NCBI GenBank assembly: GCA_029379385.1
Contig: CM055607.1
Location: 28,765,235 to 28,829,234 of the forward strand
DNA: 64,000 nucleotides
Reading direction: 5' to 3'
DNA from: Quillaja saponaria
Lineage: Eukaryota; Streptophyta; Magnoliopsida; Fabales; Quillajaceae
Shown: positions 25,544-38,345 of the stretch, one piece after another
Layout of the letters: the number at the start of each line of letters is the position of its first letter
Position numbering within the stretch: the stretch's first letter is position 1
The notes under the pieces: model-generated
Database searches by the model: none
What the model saw: only the letters and a program-made list of their open reading frames with translations
What the model was told of the DNA's origin: nothing
Program-made: the position numbers and the translations under genes

Positions 25544-28500
25544 TTAACTGTGTATCTTCAAGCATTCTTCAGGTAATCCAAACTCCTTTTTAAGGTGAAT
25601 TTGTCTCCTCCAAGGGTCATTATGCAACTTGTAATTCAAAACCTTGCAAGAAAATAAATATGGGTCAGAAAATTTAAATAAATGGAGACAAACAATTTCA
25701 GCTTGTACTTAGAATCCACAAATCTCAATATATAAATATCCCATCATAATTTTGACCACTTAAAGTTTATCCATGGCTTCTAGTTCAGCTGCACTAATGT
25801 GAAGACATCATCTTCAATCAATTTCTTTATGTTTGCATGGTAAGGATGTATACCTGCACTAATGTGGTAAAGACATCATCTTCAATCAATTTCAAGAATT
25901 CAGCTGCCCAATCATCAATATGTCCATAAGCAACTCTTTGCCTCTCAGCTTCTAGCATAATAGAATCACGATACACGAATCTCTGCCAAATTTTCTTTAT
26001 ATTTGCCAGCTTGAATTCGATTTCTGTCTTGTTGAATCCCTAAAGGAAGCATAAGGACAAGGCCAACAACCAATCGACCATTCAGTTTTGAACAATGAAT
26101 TTCATCTAAATGTCTCTTGATCACATTTCCATTAATGTTTACCCCAAAATGAATCAAATAGAGAAAGAAAAAGAAAAATACCCGAAGAATCTTTATCAGG
26201 TTTGGGATTTCATCTTCCTATATCCGAACAGCAAAATTGTCATAGTCGAGCACATTCTCATATGGTAGAAAAATTCCATCCTACAAAGGAAGAAGCATTA
26301 TAAACGAAACATCCATACAGGTTATCACCATTTTCATGTAAACGTCCTAATGATCCATTTTGAAAGGTATGACAAGCTTATGATGATGGACAAGGAAGCT
26401 AACGTAGTTATTTTTAGTTGTAATTAAGGATAAGCTATAACCAAAACATTGTTAAAAAAATAATAATAATGTTCTTTAGGTTACTTGAAATTTATTTTTA
26501 TTTTTTAAAAAGCATAATTTTTACCTGAATGATCACAGGAATGCAGCCTTGCAAAATGCTATCTTCCATACGACCACTCCAACCATCTCCAGGCAATACC
26601 CCACAGAAAACAGAACTTGCTAAATCCATGTGATAATTTTCAGTTCGCAGTGGGGTCACAATCACATCTTCTGCATGCTGTTTGCCAAGCTTGCCTTCCT
26701 TGTTAGGGCACGATCCAAACTCTTCTGCCAGTTTCTGTCTGATACCCATGCTATACCTGCATCAGATCCCCCAAACTAGCAATTGGGTCTCCAGCATTAT
26801 TGCAAGTCTAAACCACATGCAGCTTGTCACTTGAAATCCAACCAACCAAACAATCATCATGTAGAGAATTCATATATCATGTTTCTTATTCTTAATGACA
26901 GATGAGAATTTGTAGAAAACTTCTAATAGAGCATCACAATAAAATAAGAAGAGATATGAAAAGTTGATTCAGAAATAATCTGAACAGGTTGCCATTGCCA
27001 ATTGCATATTAAGGCAGCTGGGAAACATTGTAGTATAGTACACAAATTTAAAACCAGCCTGCTCTACCTGTATAACTTGTAATATTTAAAACTGCTTCCT
27101 GTAAACTTACAAGGGCTCTGGTCTTCCATTAGGATAGGCTGATCCTAAATTTCCATTGAAGTAGAACAATGTCTTCCGCTTCTCCCGGGTCCTGAAAATA
27201 AAACATAAGATCATTCAATATTGTTCTACTCTCATTAACTAAAATCTGACTGGACTACATGATTGACACAGTCAACAATATGAAATGAAGATATTAAGTA
27301 AATGCTACCACCGAAGTTTATACCAAGCCCAAAATTTTGAAGACAAGGCATCAGCATCAGGCATTTTCCAAGCAGGAAGCACAAGATCTTTATCAGGGTC
27401 AAAGCACGGATGATTGCCTCTTATATCAGAAGGAATTTCATCCCAGTTGTCGGCCCAATAAGCTGTTGTTGAATTTTTATGCTTAGAGTTTGTGTTTCCC
27501 CAATGAACCAACATGACGCTGTTCCATATTTCCTTAGGAGCATAGCATGCACCTTCATCCCAGGAAAAAAACTGCTCTCAGATATAAAGGTGACATCATA
27601 ATTAGCATACATGTTCTATAAAGCTCTTCACCAGATAATATAAGTACTTTGTTGACATATCTCAACATTGGCAATAAAATGTTCCCTTTACACCATACCC
27701 AAATATGGTCCCTTCCTGATGAACGATTCCAATAAGGATATTGCTTAACAATGTGATCATATGCTAGTTTATAAAATTCCAGAGTGAGAGAGCTCCTCAA
27801 CCCCTGGTGATCCTGAATGTTCAAACAAATGTACAGAACAGTGAGGATTAAAAAATATAAAAACGAAATCCAAATATGCGAACAAGTGTCCATAATAAAG
27901 GTCTATGAACTCAAGGGTTTGCTCAATTATACATAATCAAGGCATCTCACTAGAGCAAGAGACTGCATAGAACATTATTTCATTTCTGATGATAAGAGGT
28001 AACTGCTAATGGAAGGTACTTCTTTCCTTTTTCTATATTTTAAGTACTAGCTGATGGTCCTAATAATGGGAAAAAGAAGATTGAATTCAAAACCCTATGC
28101 ATTCTGGTATTACTACTGACATACATCAGTGAAAATCAAAATTTATTTGCATTACAATAAAGAAGTTAGGGATAAGAAATTAATCATCCAGTAGCTCACA
28201 GGTGTCGAAAAATAGTCTTCACAAACCACTATATATAGATAGCATGCACACACTCAAGCACTCTGCCACATTTGCACACACATGTCACACTGACACAGAT
28301 ATCATCCGGCCGAACATACATTTTATAACAACTGATGAAAATATACCTGCATACTCAAAAACGGAGCCTCACCAGCACGAGTTATGATGCATGAATCAAG
28401 AATGGGAACAAAGAAATAATCCGCTTCTTCGCCATTTAGTGTTCGATATGGACTAGCTAAGATACTCTCATAAAGTGCTATCTGCAAAGAAATAGCCTCA

Positions 28501-31500
28501 CCAATAAAAATATTTCCCAAATTTTTAACTTCGATAAACCCAAAGGTTCTCAATCTCAATTCTGAACTATGAATACCTGACCACCATATAATTGATCCGT
28601 CCATATGGTCGCATTCTTGTCATCATAGATTCTGTTCACACACTCACGCTTATGATGACGCCCCTAGAGAGCAAAAATAGAACAAAATATATATATAAGG
28701 TCTGCTCTTGGATTGTAGGAAAGAATCACATATTCAGATAATCCTGACCTCTAGGAGCAGACTGTTGAACCCTGGGGGTAGATCATAAACATATATAAGA
28801 GGTCTTTTCTTTGTCACTATGGCATTAAGTTTGACAACCTTCCCAAATAAATGACCGTTGGCAGGTATATGAACCCGTGCAGGCCGAAGCCAGCTAGGCC
28901 ACTCTCTCATAGATGATACGATGGATGGGATACTGCAATCTGCTCCATACCAGCCATTAGCACACTGAAATGACATGCCAGGCTCATTTTAACAACTGAA
29001 GCTAGAGAATAAAAGAAGACATATATTGACGATGGTGAGTCTAAATTCATCTTATCTAATCATTTCTCCAACAAACAATCTTCTTTACTGGTTGTGACTG
29101 AAGTTAACTATTGTCAGGAGATGAGTGGATTCAGTTTTAATCGTAACTCTACAACGTTTCTTCTTCACACTAAAGGCTAGTTCACACTGACAACTATAAC
29201 CACGGATTCACACCAGTCAAAAACTTTACAGAACTAGTTCAATGCTACAGTGAACATTTATCTTTTAAAAGCCAGATTTGTGGCGTTATAAGCTTATCTT
29301 GATTCTTCTTGATAACTAGATCTATCATCAAGCTTTCATTTACAGCATTGTGGCACATTCTTGATAACTAGATCCATCATCAAGCTATCAATGTTTTAGT
29401 ATTTCTACATCATCATGAAATGCATGCCCACTATTTTTTTGGTCGTCATTAGTTTCCCTAACTGTTATTACTCTTTAGTACTTCTCGAACAACCCGAAGT
29501 TTGTAATAAATCTTTGCTGATATGTTAACAATTAAACATTTGCCTCTGGTCAATCTCTATGCCTGCAATAAATTGTAGAAAGACCATCATATCTTGGGCT
29601 ATTGATTAAGAAAACAATCACCTGACAAGATCCACCACGACAATGGCCATGTCCAGAGCATTGGTTAATACAAGTAGACAGCACAGGCACTTCACAAAAT
29701 CGTCCCCAGAGACCATCATATCTGCAGTAACATTCCTCTTTGAATTGAACCTTAAGAGCATATGCGTCATCTGGGTCAACATTGCACCAACCTGGTTTGC
29801 TACCATTTTTCGTGAATATATCCAAGTCAGCTTTTGTCCAATCAGCCATTTTGGGACCATCAGGTTCAGAAGGTGGACTGAAACAGGTGTTAGTGGATGG
29901 TGTGACTCATTTAGTATTTTGTAAGAATATTTATTAATGAAAGCCAATTTATCAGTTTAACTAAACTTACTTCAATTGAAACCCACATTCCTCTGCCACT
30001 GGACGATTTGGATATTGAGTGCCTTCTCCGCAAAAGCACATTGCTGTTCTTGTGTCACAGTAAGAAGAGCAAATGGAGACAACCCATTGACCAAATGGTT
30101 CTTCTGGTGATCCTGGGTAGTTGCAGTTCAACTGCAGTCTCTCAGAACACTCATCCCCTGTCACATTAGCAGTTATTATGCAGCCAAAAAAAACATGTAT
30201 GATCGGACAAAATGATTAGAATTAAAATCACAGCAACCGAACACAGAGTACTCTGAGCGGAGAAAAGTTGGCCTCAGAAATTTGCACTTTTCTTCCTTTC
30301 TTATACTTTTGGTAGGACTGGCAGAAGTTGACAGTGTATGTAATCTTTGAAAATATTGAAGATTAAAAGATATAACACAACTTAGTTATAAATAGAGAGA
30401 GAGAGACCATAAATGATTAAGAGAGGAAAATGATAATAAAACAATTTAAGCAAGTTCCTCCCTTTTTCTTCTGGTGATGATTTACCAACAACTTGTAGTA
30501 GAGAGATAATGACAGATAACTATATGATAACTGACCAGGATCCACAATCTGAGTCCACTGGGAAATTACAAACTGAGGAAATAAACTTAAAAACGAAGTA
30601 TAGGAAACCCTAACCCTACTTTCCATGCCAAAGAAAAATCAGTATCTTGGCAATTGACACTTGATCGCTCTAGATTACATTTGCATGAGTACTTCTCAGA
30701 ATGATCATCATGAAAGAATGATGTACACATGTGATTAATTTACACAAAAAATACAAAATATTCTGGTATGTCTAATAAATTTTGAACGCATATTGTTTCC
30801 AAATTAAAATTTGTTTTCCTTTTCTTCATTTACAGAATGATTATTATTATTATTATTTTTTGGTTATCAAAGTTTAGAACTTGTCCAGTTATAAACGTCC
30901 TGAATTAACTAGAGAGAGAATCACAAGTTTCTATGTAGCAGGGTTCCGGTAAGTAATATGGTGAAGCTAGCAACGTTGAGAATTCACAAAGCAAGTCATC
31001 ATATAAAAATATGTTCCCTATTCTCTGAAAACAACAAAATCTACTTTAAAGAGATAGATCCTTGAACTGGATTTCTTGGCTACAAATGCACCTTGAATCA
31101 TTATTGTATTATAAAACTAGGCTTTCCCGTAACATTGATCTGAATCTAACAGCTTCCGCTCTTTTAGAACAACAGTTGAAGGTGATATCAGCTTCAAAAA
31201 CTATCACATTCATGCACATGTACGGGTGTGACCTATCAGTTATAATGGGAAAGATAAGAATAATTCCGTTCATGGTAATTTAAATATTTAGATACCATTT
31301 GCCAGTGTCTTTGATTTAAAATAAATAATAGCTTTTTCTGTGCTCAGCAAGGCCACGAGAATTATGGAAGTTAAAGATGTTTCTATGGAAAACTAAATTG
31401 TAATGTCTTTAGAATCAATATTATGTATTCATATCACCCTCTGTCATTTGATAATTCTCATTCCAAATATCAATAAAATGAAATAATGCTGCAAAATTAT

Positions 31501-32207
31501 AACTAACCAGTGAACCCAAGAAAGCATCGACATTGCCCGAATTCTTGGTTACAGACACCTTGACCACTGCAATCATTTTTGCATCCTTTGCCATGTATTA
31601 TCTGCTAAAAGGAAAATTGATCAAAACCGGCTAAATACTCTTACTATGAATGTCAAGTTGACGTCAACCACAACCTTGTAACTTCTGAAATGTATTGTAA
31701 ACTAGCATAAGAGAAACTTCTGAGCTTGACACTTCCCAAAAATGAAGAACTAGATATAGTAAGGAATATCAGCCCTGGAAAGAGAGCAGAATACACAGAG
31801 AAAAGAAAAAGATTCACCTCAATGATGTTCACTTCCTCGGTAACTGAATTACAACCAGCAAGCCAGCCCCCAATGTCAGCCTTCCATGGTGCACCACGAT
31901 AAACAACTGTCTTGTGCAAGTCATCTGAAAACTGATGATCTAAATCAATACCTGGTTGTAAACTTCCCCTGACACGGTTGGTTGATGCTTCAGCTGATAC
32001 ATTGTTTGGGACACAAGAGTTCTGAGCCTGACTAAAGTAATTGAAAGAAGGTGTCAAGGGGAACAAGAATAGATGCACTACAGAAACCAATGCCAGAATA
32101 GATGCAAACGCTGACACAAGAGACCATGAGCACATCCATTTGCTAACTGTGAACATATCTAAAAAGTTTGAATCTACAAAATTGCTTAACCTACTCTTCT
32201 TCTTCAT
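25544..32207 (-). CDS. ExAD: ExAD-like GT47 extensin arabinosyltransferase with EGF modules, premature TAG
   Basis: Fourteen minus-strand exons: 32207-31818, 31601-31508, 30157-29971, 29877-29622, 28964-28749, 28663-28577, 28481-28347, 27812-27699, 27571-27309, 27191-27111, 26756-26525, 26280-26182, 26039-25854, 25642-25544. Total 2439 nt, 812 codons plus stop. Residues about 18-50 hold one membrane anchor (type II, Golgi). EGF-like Cys modules lie at about 137-165 ([19 protein letters not shown]) and 293-319 (CSGHGHC). An exostosin/GT47 domain starts at about 360 ([14 protein letters not shown]) and includes [11 protein letters not shown] and [16 protein letters not shown]. Arabidopsis ExAD (At3g57630, about 790 aa) adds the fourth arabinose to extensin hydroxyproline arabinosides. 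Codon 706 is TAG at 26220-26218 (after NFAVRI); all reading before and after is intact and family-like to the natural TAA at 25546-25544. The product would lose 107 residues unless the base is wrong. Confidence 0.9.
25789..25893. repeat. Tandem partial copy of the end of ExAD exon 13
   Basis: The plus-strand stretch 25854-25893 (CTGCACTAATGTGGTAAAGA, then CATCATCTTCAATCAATTTC), which is the last coding part of exon 13, is repeated at 25789-25825 with only GTA missing. The first copy lies in the following intron (minus-strand sense) and lacks a donor, so it appears to be a local duplication rather than a used exon. Confidence 0.85.
29306..29386. repeat. 29-bp direct repeat in an ExAD intron
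   Basis: TTCTTGATAACTAGATCTAT plus CATCAAGCT at 29306-29334 recurs at 29358-29386 with one T/C change, separated by 23 bases. A local tandem duplication in non-coding DNA. Confidence 0.85.
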
Positions 32208-33148
32208 CCCTCAAGCTCAACGTTATAACCTGAAATATCATTCAGAAGTCAGCTTCCCCACAGTTACAAATACATACATAAAAAGTTAAAAGGCATTAAG
32301 AATATTGAACCAGTTATTTTAGCCTTTATTTGGAAACAAATACGAAGGAAATAAAATGAATGACAACATCTTGTCCGGGAAGAGAAGAAACTGGAGGAAG
32401 TGAAAATGGAAGGAAACAAAAATGAAATAAACAAAATTAACTAATACTACATTTATCCTTCCCCTTACACCTCTTTCAAATTAAGTAATGGTAAGACTAA
32501 TATTGTTATCCATGGTGTGTGAACAACTAACAACCCAATTTTCTTTCCACCTATGGAAGGATTGATTTTTGTGATCCCAGCATGAAAATTTCCTCTCTAA
32601 AATCATTCCACCAAATTTCTCTCTTGGTTTCCAAATAGGTGAAACAACTTTCACCTCGTATTTTCTTTCCTCTGAATTTCACGTCTCCCAATGAAGCCTT
32701 GAATTAAAATTTCAAAATAAAATTAGTGAAACACTGCTATGTATTAACCATAATTATATACAGGAAGTGATAGATACTAGCTTAAAACAAAGTTTGACAG
32801 ACCACAATTTTCAAAATATTAACAATTACCCAGTCCAAAGTGCAGGGGAAATGTTTAGACATAGCCAAAAATCATGACAAAGAGGATTAAATTTGCAGAA
32901 CATGAAGCAAAAGAACAATTCAACAAAGAATTTACATTTGGAACAGACAAGATGGAATTAATTTATCAATTGAATAAGAACTCATTCTGAACTTCCAGCT
33001 AAACCCAGGTACAAGAAAATATATTTTATGAAAGAAATGGCTGAAAAGAGGGAATTGTGTTCACCGTTTACTGCAAAAGCCGCCAAGGCTCTCTTTCTGG
33101 AAGTTTGAACAAACTGAATATTTGGAGACTGCTAAGATATATATATAC
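32208..33148 (-). promoter_or_regulatory. ExAD leader with 5' UTR intron and TATA box
   Basis: On the minus strand a TATATATATA tract at 33138-33147 sits about 30 bases before a likely start near 33110. A short non-coding exon would end at 33065 (donor CG/GTGAAC). A good acceptor (ATATTTCAG) at 32230 leads into 21 leader bases before the ATG at 32207. The 830-base leader intron holds no ORF. A TGCCCC-GT-GGGGCA inverted repeat lies just upstream at about 33167-33180. Confidence 0.5.
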
Positions 33149-33180
33149 CCAAGGATAGTGGGGACGTGCCCCGTGGGGCA

Positions 33181-34079
33181 TTCCTTTTGTAAAGAACAAA
33201 CACAAACCAGAAACAACTTGAACGGCGGGGTAGCCAGTATTTAATGAGTATGTTAGGAAATTTCTTACAGTGATATAAATTTTTTTAAAGAATATTTTTA
33301 TAAATATATCAAGTCATTCGTTGCATGTTATTAATGTCAAAATCATTCTATTAAATATACAAATATTTAAATAAGTTTTTTAACCGGTACCCCATTTATT
33401 ATTAACTTAACATTCAATATATATATATATATATAACATTTGACATTGGATATTTGAAATATTTCAAAAGTAGAAATTCATGAAAGGTCTTTTAGAGAGT
33501 TTAGAAGAAAAAATAAAAATAGAGGAGATGATATGGAGAGAGATAATACTATTGAAAAAATAACACTTTTGTTTGTATTATTTGAAAGTTTAAAAATATG
33601 AAGAGATAGGAAAGTAAATAATATATTATATTTTTTATTTAGGAAATAAGGAGAACAAGTGAAATGATACATATTTTTATCATTATCTCTTAAATATTTT
33701 ATTTGAGTATTACTAGATGTTAAATAGAAATAATCCATATATATTTGTCATCATAAACAAAAAAGATATAATGTATCATTTTATCTTCCGGGCCTCCAAA
33801 TCCTCCCAATATTAAAGAATTAAACATAATAAAAATAAAATAAAATAAAATAAAAGAGTTTTGAAGAGATTAGGAGTTTCTTCACCTCCTTAAAATAAAA
33901 TAATAAACTATTAAACAAAATATAGATATAGTTATAACTTTCTAAAAAACATATTTATTACAATGATTGACAATAATATGGGCTATGAAGATATAGTTAA
34001 TAAATTTTTATTTTCAAATCTTACATTTATTTTGACTTACCAATTACCTTTAAACTCTCTTATTATTATTATTTATTTA
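33181..34079. other. AT-rich spacer upstream of ExAD
   Basis: Upstream of the ExAD promoter. AT-rich with a TA run near 33416-33435 and no conserved ORF. The 86-codon minus-strand ORF at 33478-33738 is low-complexity. Confidence 0.4.
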
Positions 34080-34149
34080 TTTTTGGTTAAACAGGAAAGA
34101 AAGAAAACAAACAAGTAGGGAAAAACAACTAAGCCTCTATGGCAATTCT

Positions 34150-34445
34150 AAGTTGCCAAGCAACTCCTGCACCATCCGTTTCCACAATAAGAAATATCGA
34201 AGGAGGAACTTGCTACCTATCAAACTTACAATCCTCGCCATCCAAAACCAAATTCGCTAAAAAATCTACAACTCTATTTCTTCCTGATGAATATGATTTA
34301 AACTGACCTCCCAATTTCTCTATATGAGACTCCTATGTCAAAGATTAAAAGCCTAAAAACATTAACATCATTAATCACCTTATCAATGAGCTGGAGAATA
34401 ATTTGAGAGTCCACCTCCACCAACACTTTATGAAATCATTTGCCA
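34150..34445 (-). pseudogene. Decayed LINE-type RNase H (RVT_3-like) fragment
   Basis: The minus strand reads HKVLVEVDSQIILQLIDKVI, then NDVNVFRLLIFDIGVSYREI, interrupted by several stops downstream. VEVDSQ, followed by a helix and a later YRE, matches the RNase H-like domain at the C-terminus of plant LINE reverse transcriptases and related genes. Only this piece is recognisable, with in-frame stops and no flanking reverse transcriptase seen. A (TTA)n tract at 34058-34080 lies at its downstream side. Confidence 0.5.
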
Positions 34446-36480
34446 GCTAAAAATGAATAAAATTAAATAAATTTTGTAGTTTTTTTTTTTTTTTATACCA
34501 AAGATATAGAAATAAGCAAGAGGCTTATACTCCTTATAGGTTTTTCAAAAGTAATCAAAATGAGAGAGAATGTTTTTAATGGCTTTTAACAGCTCACAAT
34601 TTTCTCGTAACAATTATCAAAGATCAAAAACAAAAAGATGACATGCATAATAAATAACAATTAAACTGATTACTTTCATTTCTTAATTACACAATCTGAA
34701 CAAATGGAGAAAGCTTTCCATCAATTTTCATTTTATATTTATACATTTTTTACGTACAAAAGAAATGATGTATGGAACATAAAATCAATCAGTAAGTAGA
34801 AGGATTATGTTTGATTACTATAGTTTTTGTGGCATTATGTGTTGTAGGACTCGTGTGTGCGTTTAACAAGTATTTTTATATTGAAATAATTGTATTTAAC
34901 AAGATATATTATTCTATGTTAGAGTCATTAGAAAATAAATAAGTCAAATAAAAAAAAGTATAAATCTGTAACTTTTTTCATAATTTTTTTTTAAGCACTT
35001 ACAGAATAATTATGACATGATAATGATATAAAAATATTTTTATTTTTAGTTCAACAAAATCTAAATAAGAAAATTACATAATAAAACTTACACCAATCGT
35101 ATCCGCTAATAAAACAATATATCAAGAGAGAGTGGAGAAATATTCCATAAATAAGTAGTCCTAGCTAACTCTACATCGTGTCTAAGATATTAGTAAGGTT
35201 ATATGCACAAAACTAATAAATCTTAACTTTCAAGTGTTTCTTTCTAAATAAGTTTTAAATTTTAAATTGACACATTTGATTTTATACTATTTTCACAATT
35301 TTTTATTTCCGAGTTTAGAATATTAATTAAGAATACAAACTTTAAAAAGGTAGATAATATGAATTTAGCAAAACAAATAAATGTAAAATATAATCATTAA
35401 CATCTGGATAATGCCTTTAAAAATTATTAAGATGTTTACTTCATCTTCTTTCATATTTTGCACTAAAAGAATCATAGATTTTTTCAAAATTTTATTAAAA
35501 AGAATATATTAACATTAAAAAGTGAAGTTACTATAGTAGATTGCTATTAAGAAAATAAAAAGTATAGGAAAATATAAAAGAAATGAAGTTCTCATGACTC
35601 ATTTGAAAGAAAAAAGAAAAAAGTATGACTTGTTTGTCATCTGAAAAATATGACATGATTTTTTGATACTTTAGAGATAAAATTGGATGTTTTAAAAAAA
35701 TTTCTTAAAAGATTTATTCACACCATTAGTTTTTTATGTAATTCGGGGGGAAGGAGTGTCCTTTTCTTTAAATTTGTGAACTTAATCTCAAGGATGGGAG
35801 TGTAATTTACTCTAAAATTAGTTACAATCTTATTACTTTGAAGATGGGAAAAAATAAAATTAAGAAAAGTTAAAAAGAGAATAAATCAATGGAAGTCTAT
35901 TAGGAACACAATCTTTAATATTATTAATTAACAACTAATTCAGTGGTCAATAAGTAAAACTAAAAAGTCATAAGAGTATTTAATGAAATAATTTTTTTGT
36001 CACATTTGTATTCTATATAGATAAATGAACTTAACAAATAAATCGTCATAAATAGTCAATTTCATCACAAATTACTCTCATATATAATTAAAATATAAAT
36101 CATCTATGATTTTGTCACAAATTATTTTAATATGTAAATAATAAACATGTAAAATAGATTTTAGTCGAAAAATCATTCTCATATATAATTAATATACAAA
36201 TAAAGTCATGTAATTTCGTCATAATATGTAAATCGATTTATTCACAAATAATTCTCATATGTAAATTATTAGAAACTTAATCAATCTCTTCACAGACTAT
36301 ACTAATATGTAATTATTATCAAGATTATGTCAATTTTTTCACAAATTATATCTACATGTAATTAACATGTTAATAAATCTTAATTTTTTTATAAATTATT
36401 CTTATATATAATTAATATATAAATAAATTTTAATAATTTTTTTAAGAGTTATTCTCACGTGTAATCAACAAGGAAACTAT
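34446..36480. other. AT-rich spacer without genes
   Basis: Two kilobases of AT-rich DNA. Between 36000 and 36470 a short degenerate motif recurs (TTTTGTCACAAATTATTCTC-like, then ATATGTAATTAATATG-like) at intervals of about 55-65 bases, at least six times, so this part is a decayed tandem repeat. No ORF of interest. Confidence 0.45.
36000..36470. repeat. Degenerate tandem repeat of about 60 bp
   Basis: Successive lines share the core (T)CACAAATTATTCTCATATR followed by TAATTAATATRTAAATAAA and TTTTR-TCA. Copies are visible near 36065, 36115, 36170, 36245, 36295, 36345, 36400 and 36450. Divergence is high; the family is unknown. Confidence 0.6.
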
Positions 36481-36509
36481 CATCAACTGTATCCTAGGAA
36501 GCTCCTCCG

Positions 36510-36720
36510 GATGGATGGTTAAAGCTCAATGGTACTGTTTGGCATGTAGGCTAAGACCGCGATGCGACGCGGTGCAACCAAGGGGCCCTGTGCCGCTAAG
36601 GACCAGCCGTAGCCTATTTGGGCTGCTGTGTACTACTACGCCAATGGCCCCTGCCGCACCGTTACCACTTTTTTCCTTCCCATTTTGCCATTGTCTTGCT
36701 TTTATAATTACCATCTTATC
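36510..36720. other. Isolated GC-rich patch, probably a transposon end
   Basis: A 200-base GC-rich block (GACCGCGATGCGACGCGGTG, AGGGGCCCTGTGCCGCTAAG) in otherwise very AT-rich DNA, starting with GGTACTGTTTGGCATG. TGTTTGG-type starts are common at ends of plant DNA transposons, and a dead PIF transposase lies 0.7 kb downstream, so this may be that element's left end. No matching right end was proved. Confidence 0.35.
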
Positions 36721-37206
36721 TCTAGCCTAATTTTACCAAAATGCCCTCAATATTTATAATAAAACTCTTTTTAAATTCACAATCTTGAAACTACTATATA
36801 TTCTTTATTTTTTTTGTGAATCCTCCCTTTAAGTTGAATTTTTTTCTCAAACTCCTCATTTTTAGGTATTATAATTTATTGCTAAATTTATGGTGCTCTT
36901 TAAAATATTTTTTTATTTTGTTTTGTAAATATATTTAGGAAATTAATTTTTGATATATTAAAATTTATTTAATTTTTTAGTACTGATTTGGAACTAAACT
37001 TTTCCCATATTTAATTTATTATCAAATATATTACCAAATTGTATTTTGTGTTTTAATTTTATTTTGGAGATTACTTTTCACTATATTAATTTTTTTTTAA
37101 TTGTGTTATTATGAAATTGTAATTTGAAATTTATTTAATTTTTCTAATTGTGCTATTATCAAATTGTATTTTGTGAATTAACTTTCATGTACTTTAATTG
37201 CACATA

Positions 37207-38345
37207 TGACATCCCCATATCATGATGATGAATATGACAGTGAGGAAGATGCTCACAACTACTTTCTAGCAACCACAATAGTCATTTTAGCTACACATGC
37301 TTCTGAGCATATTAAAAAATAAATAGCAAAATTACCTTGTAGAAACTCTTCACAAACAAGACTCATGTGGGTAGATGAAATATTAAATGGCAATCCAATT
37401 TATTGTCATGAGAATTTTAGAATGAAAACGCTATGCTTCTTGAGTTCCTGTCAAATTCTCGAACAAAAGTATTAATTGCAACCAACAAAAAAAATACTCA
37501 TATTTGAGAAATGGTTGCTATGTTTTTGTATCTGGTAGGAAAAGGAGTGTCGAATCATACATTGCGAGAAAGGATGCAACGCTTTGGAGAAACAATACTT
37601 TGGTTATTTAAATATGTATTACATAGTATCCTGTTGTTAGCCATCGACATCATCAGGCCAATTGATCCTGAATTCAACTTTATTCCAACCGAAATATGAG
37701 AGAATCGATGATACGTACCATTCTTCCAGCATTGTATTGGTGCCATCAACGGTACTCATATTGCGTGTCATGTTCCTTCACACTAACAAACAAAATTTGT
37801 TGGAAGGAAAGGATATGCAATACAAAATGTGATGGCAACATGTGACTTTAACTTGTGCTTTGCTTATGTTTTGGCTGGATAGGTTGGAACTGCCCACGAT
37901 AGCTGGGTACTTGGAGAAGCTTTGACAAATCATTCATCAAATTTTCCAATACTACCTCCGGGAAGATATTATTTAGTTGATTCAGGATATGGACTGACAA
38001 ATGGATTTCTACCACCTTAAAAATGTGAAAGGTGTCATCTTCCATACTTCCACGACACTGCAAATATTCTGAAAAATGACAAGGAAATTTTTAACTACCA
38101 CCATTCAAGTTTAAGGTGCGCAGCGGAAAAGGTGTTTGGAATTTGGAAGAAACATTTTTCCATCTTGCGAGATATGCCCACATATTCCTTCAAACAACAA
38201 GTTAATATCATAGTTACTACCCGGCTGTGCATAATTTCATTAAAAGGGAAGCTTTAGGTGCTTTAAAGTTTCAACCTTATGAAAATGATCCCGATTTTTT
38301 CCCCGACCATTTACAATACGAGAATAGTACGTTAGAGAAATAGAA
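37207..38345 (+). pseudogene. Dead PIF/Harbinger-type transposase
   Basis: Reading across frames gives a recognisable DDE_Tnp_4/ALP1-like transposase: MQRFGETILWLFKYVLHSIL, HCIGAINGTHIACHVPS (first catalytic D changed to N), FVGRKGYAIQNVMATCDFNL, FAYVLAG then GTAHDSWVLGEAL, PPGRYYLVDSGYGLTNGFL, NYHHSSLRCAAEKVFGIWKK. In-frame stops occur after FIPTEI, after VPSH, after VLAG and after LPP. The gene is dead and single-copy here. Bases 37207-37320 may be the remains of the preceding Myb-like ORF. Terminal repeats were not established. Confidence 0.8.

Noticed and set aside
36515..36730. 71-codon ORF in the GC-rich patch
   Set aside because: Composition follows the GC-rich patch; both strands are open there and no family is recognised; likely transposon end.
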